Source: Chloroflexota bacterium (lineage in GTDB: Bacteria; Chloroflexota; Anaerolineae; 4572-78; J111). Taken from it: DNA of 64,000 bases. Made by a program: the position numbers and the translations under genes. This document shows positions 33,050 to 40,958 of this stretch, piece after piece. Location of the stretch: contig BOKF01000004.1 in assembly GCA_016860845.1 (NCBI GenBank), forward strand, positions 1-64,000, read 5' to 3'. Within the stretch, counting starts at the first letter, position 1. Each line of letters starts with the position of its first letter. Below the pieces are notes generated by a model. The model did not search any database. It saw only the letters and a list, made by a program, of their open reading frames with translations, and was not told where the DNA came from.

Positions 33050-33271
33050 CACTTAGCCAACCCCCGTGAACTGGTCTTTCGGGAGATAAACTTGCTCGGC
33101 TCCCACTACGCCTCAAAATCGGAACTTCTGGAAGCGGCGGAACTGGTGGAAACGGGTCGCTTCCAGCCAGTTGTTTCACACATCGTCCCACCCGAGAATG
33201 TCGATCAGGTTCATCAAGAGTTACGAAAAAGTTCTCTCATTGGGCGGGGAGCGGTTGTGTGGATGAGTTAG
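33050..33271 (+). pseudogene. C-terminal fragment of a zinc alcohol dehydrogenase
   Basis: RELVFREINLLGSHYASKSE, then GRFQPVVSHIVPPENVDQVH and SLIGRGAVVW, the usual ending of zinc-type alcohol dehydrogenases (GS-A-trxEL...GRF-PVV...). It is joined in frame to the preceding unrelated fragment, with no room for catalytic domain, so this is debris. Confidence 0.55.
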
Positions 33272-33382
33272 CAGGTGTTCAAAAATGGTAATGGGCAGCT
33301 CGAGCGGCAAACCTTGCCGCTGTTCAGACAATTTTAGCGACCTTCTTTTGTCGCTGAAAAGCCCGCACGGGGTTAATACCCC

Positions 33383-34363
33383 TCACTTCGTAGTCAGGGT
33401 AGCACTGATTGAGGACAGCCGCTCCTGGCCTTTCCTGCCACCTACCTGGGGTTTCGGCGCCGGCGGGGTAAAGCGCCCATCCCCATCTACTTCAAATGGA
33501 TTCACCTTGCCTTTCATAGGCCGGGCCAGCCGCTTCTTGAAGGCGAGGGACAAAATATCAGGCCCTATCTCCTCCTGGCCGCGCTCCCCGGCCAGCACCG
33601 CGGCCAGGTTCATCAAATTCATAATATGGGCCACCACGCCTCCGGTGGCATAGTAAATGCGATAAAGAAGCTCGGTCCGGGGCATCGCTTGGGCCAGGGG
33701 CAGTTTGGCCTGCTCGACATATTCGATAAACCTGGCGAATTCCTCGATGGTCGCTGTTTGAGCTGGCTCCCAGGCGAAGGGCTGGAGCGTCTGGCGAGCC
33801 GCAAACAAGCGCGCTAACTGGGCGTTGGCCTCCAGGATCAGCTCCACCTTGCCTTCGATGCCGACGACCAAAAAGGGCGCTTTGGTCTCCTTGATGAGCA
33901 CCTTGAGCCAGTCGGACACAGCGCTTAAAATGTGGTTCGTTTCGCTGTCAATCAGGTGGTGAAAATCGTCTAGGATGACAAGTTGGACGCCGCAGTCTTT
34001 GATCAGACCAATCAAACGCGCGTTCATCGCCGGCAGCGTCCCCTTGTCGGCCGCCGGGTCGCCCAGGACCCGCAGCAGGTGACAGGCCATCCCTTTCACC
34101 GTTACCGGCGAGGGGGTCTCGACGTAAAAAACCGGGATGGTCGTGCCTTCGTCCGTCTCTACGCGGGGGAACAAGGCCGTGTAATCCAGCGCCAGGGTCG
34201 TTTTGCCCGCTCCGGGGACGCCTTCCAGCGCCATGCACTGGGGTTCGCCGGCGATGGCCGTCATGCGCTGGCATAAGCGAATCTCGTCGTGTAATTCTTT
34301 AAACCGGGGATAGCGGATAAGCGGGACTTTTTCATTTTCTGCTAAATTGTCAGGAGTGTCCAT
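33383..34363 (-). CDS. tnsC: TnsC-like AAA+ ATPase (TniB-type)
   Basis: 326-aa transposition regulator that in Tn7-like elements forms filaments on target DNA and links TnsD/TniQ to TnsAB. Walker A EGVPGAGKTTLAL (about 47), Walker B LVILDDFHHL (about 135), sensor-type VGIEGKVELIL. It is 41 bases behind tnsB in the same operon. Length suits the short TniB/TnsC type. C-terminal part carries basic residues (KKRLARPMKGKVNPF) and a short tail. Confidence 0.85.
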   Translation of the reverse strand: MDTPDNLAENEKVPLIRYPRFKELHDEIRLCQRMTAIAGEPQCMALEGVPGAGKTTLALDYTALFPRVETDEGTTIPVFYVETPSPVTVKGMACHLLRVLGDPAADKGTLPAMNARLIGLIKDCGVQLVILDDFHHLIDSETNHILSAVSDWLKVLIKETKAPFLVVGIEGKVELILEANAQLARLFAARQTLQPFAWEPAQTATIEEFARFIEYVEQAKLPLAQAMPRTELLYRIYYATGGVVAHIMNLMNLAAVLAGERGQEEIGPDILSLAFKKRLARPMKGKVNPFEVDGDGRFTPPAPKPQVGGRKGQERLSSISATLTTK

Positions 34364-34404
34364 CAGGTTTGCCTCTCTTTCTTAACTTGATGATGTACAA
34401 CGTC

Positions 34405-36480
34405 TCATTCTTTGGCGTGACCATTTTCTTCGGGAGAATTGGGCATTTGCTTGGAGGGAACGTACACCAATTCCCACCCGCCCTCCTTTGGCTTATTCCC
34501 GTTCTCGGGCAGCGCCACGGTGGTATCCTCAGGCAGTAGGGGAGTGACCGCCTGCGCTTCAGGCAGCGCCGGGGGGACGTCTGCCGGCTTAGACCCTTTG
34601 TCCGCCAGGCTGGGGGGCTGCCCACTCCGCTCCCAGCGGGCGATACGCGAGCGCGTACTGGTGCGTTTGCGCGTCCGGGCCTGGTCCACAATCTGTTGGA
34701 TCTTGAGTTTAGCCCGGCCCAGCGCGGCTAAATCTACCTTCTGCGCTTCCTGGCGGGCCAGGTTCAAAATCACTTTGTGTTTCCACAACGACACGCTCTG
34801 CGTGTACGCCTGGTCGAGGGCAGGCACTTCAAGGTACACCTCTTCAAACGGATCACGGACGTACAGGCGGCTCAAATCGCCCGGATGATACTTGAATTTA
34901 ACCGGCTCTCCTTTTAACCATTTTCGCAGCCGCGCTAAATCGGGATGGTTGTACCGCAGGTGGAGAAATTCGAGGCCGTAACGCTGGATCACCCGCTCAT
35001 CTTTTTTACCCAGCAGGATCAGGAGTTCGTCCTTATGCGCCGGAAAACGGGGAAAGAAATCAGCTTGAGCCGCCTCCCAGCGGCGAGCCGGGATGCCGTT
35101 TAAGCCCCGGTGGAACCGCTCGGCGTAGACGTCCACGACAAAGATATTCAGCATTTGTTCCAACTCCGACAGCGAAATGACTGCCTGCTGCCCACTGTCG
35201 TAGTCGCCGCGCTGGAAAATGTTTGAAAAGGTCGTACCCGGGAGCTGGTGAAACAGCCCGCTGTTCAGGCTGCCGAAGCTGCGCTCGATCCCCGCCTTGA
35301 ATTCCGGCGTGCGCACCGGCGCGTAAATCAAGGTGATGCCCAGCAGGGCGCAGGCATCTTCCAGGTCCTCCCCGATATACTGCCGGCCATGGTCAACGAT
35401 GAGGGTATTAGGCGTCCCAAAGGCCAACCATTTATGTTCCGTATGGTACAATTTGCCGACATCCGGCTTGGGGCAGATCGCGTGGTAGAGGCACTCCATA
35501 ACCGCATAATAGCTGGCCGGCTCAAAACCGACGTAGTAGCCCAGGGGGTAGCGAAAGGCGGTGTCCAGGCAGTAGGTCAAGTTGGGGCGGCCGAGGGGCA
35601 GGTTGTCTGCCTCGTCAATGACCATCACATCAAGCCGGGTATCGTCTATCTCCACTCGCTCTAGCGCCCGCCGGGGATAATTCATCTGCCCGACCGGGTC
35701 AAACTCACGCCTGGCGGCGCGCTGACCATGTTTCGCCGTGAACCGCTCCCGCAGGTCCAGAGCCTCGATCCGCCGGGCAAGCGTGCTCCGGTCAGGCAGT
35801 GTCAACTGCTCGTTCTCCGGCAGCAGGCGATTTTCTTCGGCCATTCGCGCGGCGGTGAAGTGTAGAATGTCATCAAGAGTGACGGCCTCGCGTCGGTAGG
35901 CGTGGTCCTTGATAACGCTGTCAACCAGGTTCTTGACCTCTGTCTTCAGGCGCGACTGCCCCTTGCCGCCGCAAGCGGCGTAGTGATCAATCAGGGCGCG
36001 CAGATTTTGGCCGCTCTCGGTGTAATTACGGAGCCAGCGAAAAATGGAACGCCAGCTTAGACCTTTGCGCAACGGCTGCTGGGCCGGGTCAGCCGCAATT
36101 TCAGCCTTGACCTCGGCTATTCTTTGGTTGATGGCCGGGCGGGTCCGCTCGTGAGAAGCCAGGGCCAGCAGCGGCTTGATCACGTGCAGGCGAAACCGGG
36201 CCCGGGCCACCCATTTCTCCGGGTAATCCGACAATTCTAACGGGCTTTCTTCTGGCAGGGGGTGTGGCGAGCCGCCGGGCTTCCTGGGCCGGGTTTCGAT
36301 GACGAACTTGAGATCGCCGGCGAACAGGGCCTCGACCAGCGCCGGCAAATCCACCACTTTGATGGCTGTCGTGTTCATCTCCTCGATATTAATTTTGCCC
36401 TCGGGCAGCGGCCGTTTGACTTCCCAGCGGCTGCCGTTCCAATCGAACTGCTTGCCGGTCGAAAAACGGTGGGCGCTCAT
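34405..36480 (-). CDS. tnsB: TnsB-like DDE transposase
   Basis: 691-aa integrase-type transposase that cuts and joins transposon 3' ends. The N-terminal half has helix-turn-helix-like segments; the catalytic core has VMVIDEADNL (first Asp, near 290), LIVDHGRQYIG (second Asp) and AGIERSFGSLNSGL (Glu). The C-terminal region is basic and proline-rich, where TnsC contacts occur in relatives. Its ATG overlaps the TGA of tnsA by one base. The repeats at 39483-39752 are the likely binding sites. Confidence 0.9.
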   Translation of the reverse strand: MSAHRFSTGKQFDWNGSRWEVKRPLPEGKINIEEMNTTAIKVVDLPALVEALFAGDLKFVIETRPRKPGGSPHPLPEESPLELSDYPEKWVARARFRLHVIKPLLALASHERTRPAINQRIAEVKAEIAADPAQQPLRKGLSWRSIFRWLRNYTESGQNLRALIDHYAACGGKGQSRLKTEVKNLVDSVIKDHAYRREAVTLDDILHFTAARMAEENRLLPENEQLTLPDRSTLARRIEALDLRERFTAKHGQRAARREFDPVGQMNYPRRALERVEIDDTRLDVMVIDEADNLPLGRPNLTYCLDTAFRYPLGYYVGFEPASYYAVMECLYHAICPKPDVGKLYHTEHKWLAFGTPNTLIVDHGRQYIGEDLEDACALLGITLIYAPVRTPEFKAGIERSFGSLNSGLFHQLPGTTFSNIFQRGDYDSGQQAVISLSELEQMLNIFVVDVYAERFHRGLNGIPARRWEAAQADFFPRFPAHKDELLILLGKKDERVIQRYGLEFLHLRYNHPDLARLRKWLKGEPVKFKYHPGDLSRLYVRDPFEEVYLEVPALDQAYTQSVSLWKHKVILNLARQEAQKVDLAALGRAKLKIQQIVDQARTRKRTSTRSRIARWERSGQPPSLADKGSKPADVPPALPEAQAVTPLLPEDTTVALPENGNKPKEGGWELVYVPSKQMPNSPEENGHAKE

Positions 36481-37121
36481 CAGTCCCGCCTCAGGGGTAA
36501 GGTCACCGGCGAAGCAGCCGAGATCGGGGCCTCGTCCATCGGGATAGCCACTTCATGCCGGAAAGCCAGGTGGTAGACGGCGATCAACCCCTGGGCCGGC
36601 GCGCCCTGCGCGGCGGAATGGGCCAGGTCAAGGACGGTGAGCGGGGTGTTGGCTTCCAACAGCCGGGCCTGCAGGCGGGACCGGATGGCGGGACCAATTG
36701 AATGCCGGGCAAACGGCCACAGGAATTTCACGTTGTTGAGGCGGCAGCCCGCGCGGAGTTCCGCATCGGTAACCACCTTAAAGCGCCAGCCCCTCGCCTC
36801 ACACCAGCTTTCCGCCGCCGCGAATTTGCGCTGGTTTTCCTCGGTCTTCACGAATTTATCGGGCTTGCACTCGATCAACCAATCCTGTCCCCGGCGGATC
36901 AGGTGAAAGTCCGGGGTGTAGTGATGGGCCTCCCCCTCGAACTCGTAGGCGAGGGTCAGGGGCTGCTCTTCAAACCAGCTCACCTCTTGCTCATATTCCA
37001 GCAGGTGGAGGTAATCCAGTTCCAGGGTTGATTCAAAAGCGATCATGCGCCCCATTTTCAACGAGGGGAACTTTCCCACCACGTTTTTGCGGCCTCGCTG
37101 CGAGACTTTTCTAACCGGCAT
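36480..37121 (-). CDS. tnsA: TnsA-like endonuclease
   Basis: 213-aa restriction-enzyme-like nuclease that cuts the transposon 5' ends, giving cut-and-paste transposition. Catalytic pattern: Glu in AFESTLELDYLHLL, Asp in YTPDFHLI, and Lys in LIECKPDKF, as in TnsA of Tn7. Start at 37121 has AGGAGGAG four bases upstream. It heads a tnsA-tnsB-tnsC operon transcribed from the divergent region with xre. Confidence 0.88.
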   Translation of the reverse strand: MPVRKVSQRGRKNVVGKFPSLKMGRMIAFESTLELDYLHLLEYEQEVSWFEEQPLTLAYEFEGEAHHYTPDFHLIRRGQDWLIECKPDKFVKTEENQRKFAAAESWCEARGWRFKVVTDAELRAGCRLNNVKFLWPFARHSIGPAIRSRLQARLLEANTPLTVLDLAHSAAQGAPAQGLIAVYHLAFRHEVAIPMDEAPISAASPVTLPLRRD

Positions 37122-37157
37122 AGACTCCTCCTATGGGCAGAACTTATGTGCGGATAC

Positions 37158-37185
37158 TTGACAAATCACCGGGGGCAATCATAAT
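37158..37185 (+). promoter_or_regulatory. Promoter for xre-tniQ
   Basis: TTGACA at 37158-37163 and CATAAT at 37180-37185, 16-base spacer. The first dyad operator starts 4 bases beyond the -10 box, so it covers the start of transcription. Confidence 0.55.
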
Positions 37186-37188
37186 CAA

Positions 37189-37206
37189 TGTATCCGAAAT
37201 GATACA
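37189..37206. promoter_or_regulatory. Xre operator 1
   Basis: TGTATC-N6-GATACA, a perfect dyad with a 6-base centre, next to the xre promoter. The same dyad recurs at 37228-37247. Confidence 0.55.
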
Positions 37207-37226
37207 GATAAGAACATTTGTTCGGT

Positions 37227-37255
37227 ATTGTATCATCAAAGATACAAAGAGTCAA
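37227..37255 (-). promoter_or_regulatory. Promoter for tnsABC
   Basis: Minus strand TTGACT (37255-37250) and TACAAT (37232-37227) with a 17-base spacer. Operator 2 fills the spacer and the edge of the -10 box, so a bound repressor would block it. Confidence 0.6.
37228..37247. promoter_or_regulatory. Xre operator 2
   Basis: TTGTATC-N6-GATACAA, perfect 7-bp half sites with the same 6-base centre as operator 1. It lies between the -35 and -10 boxes of the tnsABC promoter. Confidence 0.6.
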
Positions 37256-37270
37256 TAGGGAGTTTTACTG

Positions 37271-37567
37271 ATGATACAAAAGGTGGCAGGCTACGACCCG
37301 GACCAGCGGAGAACGGAGATAGGCCGGCGTATCCGCGAGGCCCGCATCCAGCATCACTTGACGCAGACCGAGGTGGCCGAGATGCTGGGCTGTTCTCGGA
37401 TCAAGTTGAATCGAGTCGAGAACGGCAAGGCCGACCTGACCGCCCTTGAGCTTGATCTCCTGGCCTTCGTTTTCCAACTGCCGGTCGCCTTTTTTTTCTC
37501 GACGGAGGGCGGGTTAGTTCAACGCGTTGTCTGGGCGACTGAGCCGGAGCGAGGACTGGTCAAGTAG
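37271..37567 (+). CDS. Xre-family repressor (Cro/C1 type)
   Basis: 98-aa protein with an HTH_3 domain: RREIGRRIREARIQHHLTQ-like segment, TQTEVAEMLGCSRIKLNRVE as the helix-turn-helix, then a helix (LTALELDLLAFVFQ) and a short tail. Such proteins bind short dyads; two GTATC-N6-GATAC dyads in the divergent region are its probable operators, giving self-control and control of tnsABC. Starts at ATG 37271; the TGATACAAAA over the start codon may be a half-site. Confidence 0.82.
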   Translation: MIQKVAGYDPDQRRTEIGRRIREARIQHHLTQTEVAEMLGCSRIKLNRVENGKADLTALELDLLAFVFQLPVAFFFSTEGGLVQRVVWATEPERGLVK

Positions 37568-37670
37568 GCTGAAACTTTAGACCAGGTTCGCTCGCGTTGG
37601 GAGATGTTACGGTGGTAAAGGCCAAATCTTCTAAGCAAGATGCGATGCCCTGGAGAATTGAGGTCTGACG

Positions 37671-39467
37671 ATGAAGGAAATTCGCCGTTTCTTGCGCCTT
37701 TCTCCCTTGCTCCCAGGGGAGTCGTTACCCTCGTTCCTGGTTCGCCTGGCCCAATTGAACTATTACCCGAACCTGACGACGATCAGCCAATTGTGCCGGG
37801 AAAGGCTGTCCCAACCGGACTCAATAACCTGCCCCACCAGGACGGAGACCTACGAAGTTCTGGCGGCGTTGGTGAAAATTAAAGCTGACGACCTCTATCA
37901 GGCCTCGGTCCATCGTTTTGCGGCAAGCCTCAACCCGCCAACGCAAGCAAGTGAAACAATGACTCTGCCCTCCGGCCAGGTGGTTTCGCTTCTTACCGGG
38001 TTCAGCCAATCCCAGCTCGTTTGGTCCGAGACCAGGGCGCAGTATTGTCCGCTGTGTCTGGCCGAGGCGGCTTATCACCGCCGGGGCTGGTTGCCAAAGA
38101 TCGTGACCGGCTGTTTTCCCCATCACTGCTTATTGGTCAGCGGCTGTCCGGGGTGCGGCCAGAAGATTAAGATCGGCGAAATTGTCGCCGGCTGTTGTGC
38201 CAGCTGCGGCTTTGTCTTGGCTCAGGCTCCGGTCGTCAGCGTGGCCGAGGACGAGTTTGGCTTGTTCAGCCAGGCCGCGATCCAGTTCTGGTTGACTCTA
38301 TCCCCGGAACCGGGCGAGTACCGGCAGTATGCCCTTCCGGAGCAGCCTGCTCCGGTCCTCCATTATTTTCTTTACGGCTTGTTCTCCGCCATCAGTCGCC
38401 TGGTTCGTCAGAGCTGGGCCTATCTCTACGCCTCACCCACCGTCAAGCCGCCTGCATTTCCCCTCAGAAACAGCAGACCGGGCAGCCAGGCCGAAGCTTA
38501 TCTTCTCTATGCCACCGCCCTGAAAGGGATCATCCATTGGCCGGATGGCTTTTACGAGCTCCTCGAGGCGCTGAAATGGCGAGACAACCGCCGGCCCAAT
38601 CAAAGTATCGCCCGCGATTTTGAACAACTCCTGGCCCGCTGGTTAGGGCGCCACTGGCAGCATTCCGCCTTTCAGTTTCTGCAGGAGAAATTTGACGAGT
38701 ATATGCTCAAGGATCCCAGAGTGGTTTTGCCTTGCAATGCGCTCATTCATCGGATCTACGGCCCGCTTCGGGCTAAATTTCCCTATATGACCCTGGAGGA
38801 AGCCGCCGCAGTCTTACACTTCTCGCCGCAAACGATGGAACGCCTGGTCCAGTTGGGCCTTTTAGTACGCTGCGAACCCACTCATAATGACCTGACCCAA
38901 GCCTACACCTTCGTCAGATGCGCCGAGGTGAGGGCCCTCGAACAACGCTGGCATAACGGCATTCCTCTCTCCGACGCAGCCCGCTTACTCGGGACGTCGG
39001 CTGATTTGCTACAGGGATTGATCCATACCGGGGTAATTTTGTTAGGTCCTGAGGGTGGAGAGGCGCTTATTCACCTCAAGTTGCGGCCTCGCACGATTGA
39101 ATACTTGCTCGCCGAGGTGAGGAGTGAAATCATCACGACCGCGCTCATAGATATTGATCTGACCAAGGTCGTTCAGTTATTGACCGACCGGGGGTTTCGA
39201 GTTATTTCCGTTTATGAATATGCGCTGGCCCAATTCTTGCGGCATTTAAGACCGACGACCTCCTGGCCGTTTAACAAGTCAGAGCTTTTTGACGATGAGC
39301 TGGTTGTAGTATCGGGGGATATACGACTTCATCATCGTCAGACTGGGGAGCAGCAAAATCCAATTGAAATGAAAAAGCTGGTCTTGCCCCTGCGAAAATG
39401 GACAGACCCCCATTGGTTGAGCGCCATTCTCCCGGAAGGAGGCAAGGTTAAGGCAACCTATCGCTGA
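37671..39467 (+). CDS. tniQ: TniQ/TnsD-like target-site selector
   Basis: 598-aa protein, larger than typical TniQ and close to TnsD. The N-terminal TniQ domain shows LPGESLPSFLVRLAQ, zinc-binding YCPLCLAEAAYHRRGW, and FPHHCLLVSGCPGCGQKIK with CCASCGF. The C-terminal half carries repeated helix-turn-helix-like segments (MTLEEAAAVLHFSPQTMERL, LSDAARLLGTSADLLQGLI) that probably recognise the target DNA. It may direct insertion to a fixed site; the site is not known here. The gene lies next to the right-end repeats. Confidence 0.85.
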   Translation: MKEIRRFLRLSPLLPGESLPSFLVRLAQLNYYPNLTTISQLCRERLSQPDSITCPTRTETYEVLAALVKIKADDLYQASVHRFAASLNPPTQASETMTLPSGQVVSLLTGFSQSQLVWSETRAQYCPLCLAEAAYHRRGWLPKIVTGCFPHHCLLVSGCPGCGQKIKIGEIVAGCCASCGFVLAQAPVVSVAEDEFGLFSQAAIQFWLTLSPEPGEYRQYALPEQPAPVLHYFLYGLFSAISRLVRQSWAYLYASPTVKPPAFPLRNSRPGSQAEAYLLYATALKGIIHWPDGFYELLEALKWRDNRRPNQSIARDFEQLLARWLGRHWQHSAFQFLQEKFDEYMLKDPRVVLPCNALIHRIYGPLRAKFPYMTLEEAAAVLHFSPQTMERLVQLGLLVRCEPTHNDLTQAYTFVRCAEVRALEQRWHNGIPLSDAARLLGTSADLLQGLIHTGVILLGPEGGEALIHLKLRPRTIEYLLAEVRSEIITTALIDIDLTKVVQLLTDRGFRVISVYEYALAQFLRHLRPTTSWPFNKSELFDDELVVVSGDIRLHHRQTGEQQNPIEMKKLVLPLRKWTDPHWLSAILPEGGKVKATYR

Positions 39468-39482
39468 CATTAGTGGCAGGAT

Positions 39483-39752
39483 AGTGCCAAACTTTACGTA
39501 GGGTTTGCCTTAAGGACTGCGCTGAGGACAGTGCCAAACTTTGTGAGGCAAAAATTGGGGCCGGATGACCCAGCTTTTTTGGTTAATTCTTGGTGAGGGG
39601 AGTGTCAAACTTTGTGAAATTCCTTAGATTTTGGAAAAAGGGTGGTGTCAAACTTTATCCTCCGGATTATGGGTAGTGCCAAACTTTGTGAGCGCCAGTG
39701 CCAAACTTTAGGCAAAAACTGGGCCTTTTCGCCCGCTGTAGTGCCAAACTTT
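39483..39752 (+). repeat. Seven direct 13-bp repeats, transposon right end
   Basis: Copies of AGTGCCAAACTTT at 39483, 39530, 39601 (GTC), 39644 (GGTGTC), 39675, 39697 and 39740, all in the same orientation with unequal spacing of 22-71 bases. Two copies carry T for C at position 5, and the fourth also starts with G. This is the pattern of TnsB-binding sites at one end of a Tn7-like transposon. The region contains no gene. Confidence 0.8.
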
Positions 39753-39753
39753 A

Positions 39754-39960
39754 TGCGATCCGACATTCCTTTTGCGAGGTGGCGTCAAAAACCTCAAAAA
39801 TCAGGGGCTGGCGACCCAACGCCGAAATCAGGGCAGCATCTCCGCGGGAGGGTAGGTGGAGACGCTCCCCGGAAGCCAGGAAAACATCGCGGCCATTGAT
39901 TGTGATCCGGCGAGCATTACGGCACCGGTCTGGGTCACTTGATTTACGATGAGTCCGAGC
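39754..39960 (-). pseudogene. Possible gene interrupted by the transposon right end
   Basis: A minus-strand frame without start codon encodes CRNARRITINGRDVFLAS, GERLHLPSRGDAALISALGR and QPLIFEVFDATSQKE, then enters the repeat region and stops at TAA. The break is at 39765 where the TGT terminus is proposed, so this could be the target gene cut by insertion. The family is not recognised and a plus-strand frame competes, so confidence is low. Confidence 0.25.
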
Positions 39961-39966
39961 GCATTC

Positions 39967-40908
39967 TTAAAAAGAACCGCAAACGCAACGAGTTGTATCA
40001 ACTGGCTGAAAAGCGGTGAATATACCCAGTTTGTAGAGGTCATCCCCATTTTGGTCCACACACTTTAGCCAACTTTGCCGGGATACTTGGGGAGTACAAG
40101 GCCCATAGATGAAGAGTCTAATCCTTCTCTTTTGTGATTCTCCCCGCAGCTTTTCCAACACATCTTGCAGGATGCTCCCCACAAAGGGCGTATACATGAA
40201 AAAGACTGTTCCATCGGAGTAATCTGCTGTCCGGGCGTCCGCATTGATGAACTCGACCCCTGATAGATTGAGGTCTGCTGCACACGCCCGCGCATAATCG
40301 CAATAAGCCGGCTCAAATTCTATCCCTTTGGCGGCAGCCCCAGTGAGCAGATGCACCAGGATGGGAACTTGACCCAAGCCGGACCCCATATCGTAAAAAA
40401 CATCTTCTCGTGTGAGATGAGCTTGCTCTACCAGCTCGAAAATGATTCTGGCCGGAGTCTGTTGATAAGCCACCATCTCCGGTTCTCTGGCTTTCGTCTC
40501 CAGGGGGACAGCCTGGCTGAGCAACAAGCCATTGATAAACAGATCGAGGCTGTCATAGCCGATCTCATCATGGCGTGGGCTGCCGCCTGCATCACGCCCG
40601 ACGTATTCATTAATCCGGCTCCTGAGGGCTGTTCCTGTGCAACCGCCGCCCCTGATGTCTGCCCGAAGCCGTTGAAACAAGGTATCATCAACATCTTCCA
40701 GTTGACGCTTGACTCTCTCCGCATCCTGTTTCAGTGTGACCAGTTCTTCTGGCGGATTTACTGTATGGAGCAGTCCCTCAATCCGATCAATGACGTTGAA
40801 CTCGAGGTAGTCTATGGCTTCTACCCGGCTGTCAAAGTTTGTTTCTTCGCGGAGAGCAGAGTTTTCCTCGATGGCCTTAATGTCTGATTGTATTTCGTGG
40901 ATGACCAT
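39967..40908 (-). CDS. DOT1-like SAM-dependent methyltransferase
   Basis: 313-aa protein. N-terminal 100 residues are helical (coiled, EEIQSDIKAIEEN-like); the Rossmann methyltransferase part begins FYDMGSGLGQVPILVHLLTG (motif I with GSGLGQ, as in DOT1), AKGIEFEPAYCDYA (motif II), EFINADARTADY and FFMYTPFVGSILQDVLEKL. Substrate unknown; DOT1 relatives methylate lysine. The natural C-terminus probably ends near YKLGIF; the last ~15 residues may be read into unrelated sequence beyond 40018. No clear partner gene. Confidence 0.7.
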   Translation of the reverse strand: MVIHEIQSDIKAIEENSALREETNFDSRVEAIDYLEFNVIDRIEGLLHTVNPPEELVTLKQDAERVKRQLEDVDDTLFQRLRADIRGGGCTGTALRSRINEYVGRDAGGSPRHDEIGYDSLDLFINGLLLSQAVPLETKAREPEMVAYQQTPARIIFELVEQAHLTREDVFYDMGSGLGQVPILVHLLTGAAAKGIEFEPAYCDYARACAADLNLSGVEFINADARTADYSDGTVFFMYTPFVGSILQDVLEKLRGESQKRRIRLFIYGPCTPQVSRQSWLKCVDQNGDDLYKLGIFTAFQPVDTTRCVCGSF

Positions 40909-40958
40909 TATAGTTTACACAATTTTAGGTGGCTTATGTTTCACTCCTTGGCCGAAAG

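Larger units (their letters stand above)
33383..39765. mobile_element. Tn7-like transposon, core genes plus right end
   Basis: Genes tnsA, tnsB, tnsC (minus) and xre, tniQ (plus) diverge, followed by seven AGTGCCAAACTTT repeats. A TGT terminus can be read inward on the minus strand from 39765 (TGTCGGATCGCATAAAGTTT). The left end is not recognised; the span given covers only genes and right end. No cargo genes, TnsE, CRISPR array or Cas12k are visible between these limits. Confidence 0.75.

Noticed and set aside
33340..33370. TGTCGCTGAAAAGCCCGCAC as a possible left end of the Tn7-like transposon
   Set aside because: It shares TGTCG and a weak AAAG-GCAC pattern with the right terminus, but has no repeats behind it and no matching 5-bp target duplication.
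37671..39467. Cas12k- or Cascade-associated transposon
   Set aside because: No cas gene, CRISPR array or tracr-like RNA is visible in the window; TniQ is TnsD-sized.
39483..39752. CRISPR array
   Set aside because: Repeats are 13 bases with uneven spacing of 22-71 bases and no cas genes lie nearby.
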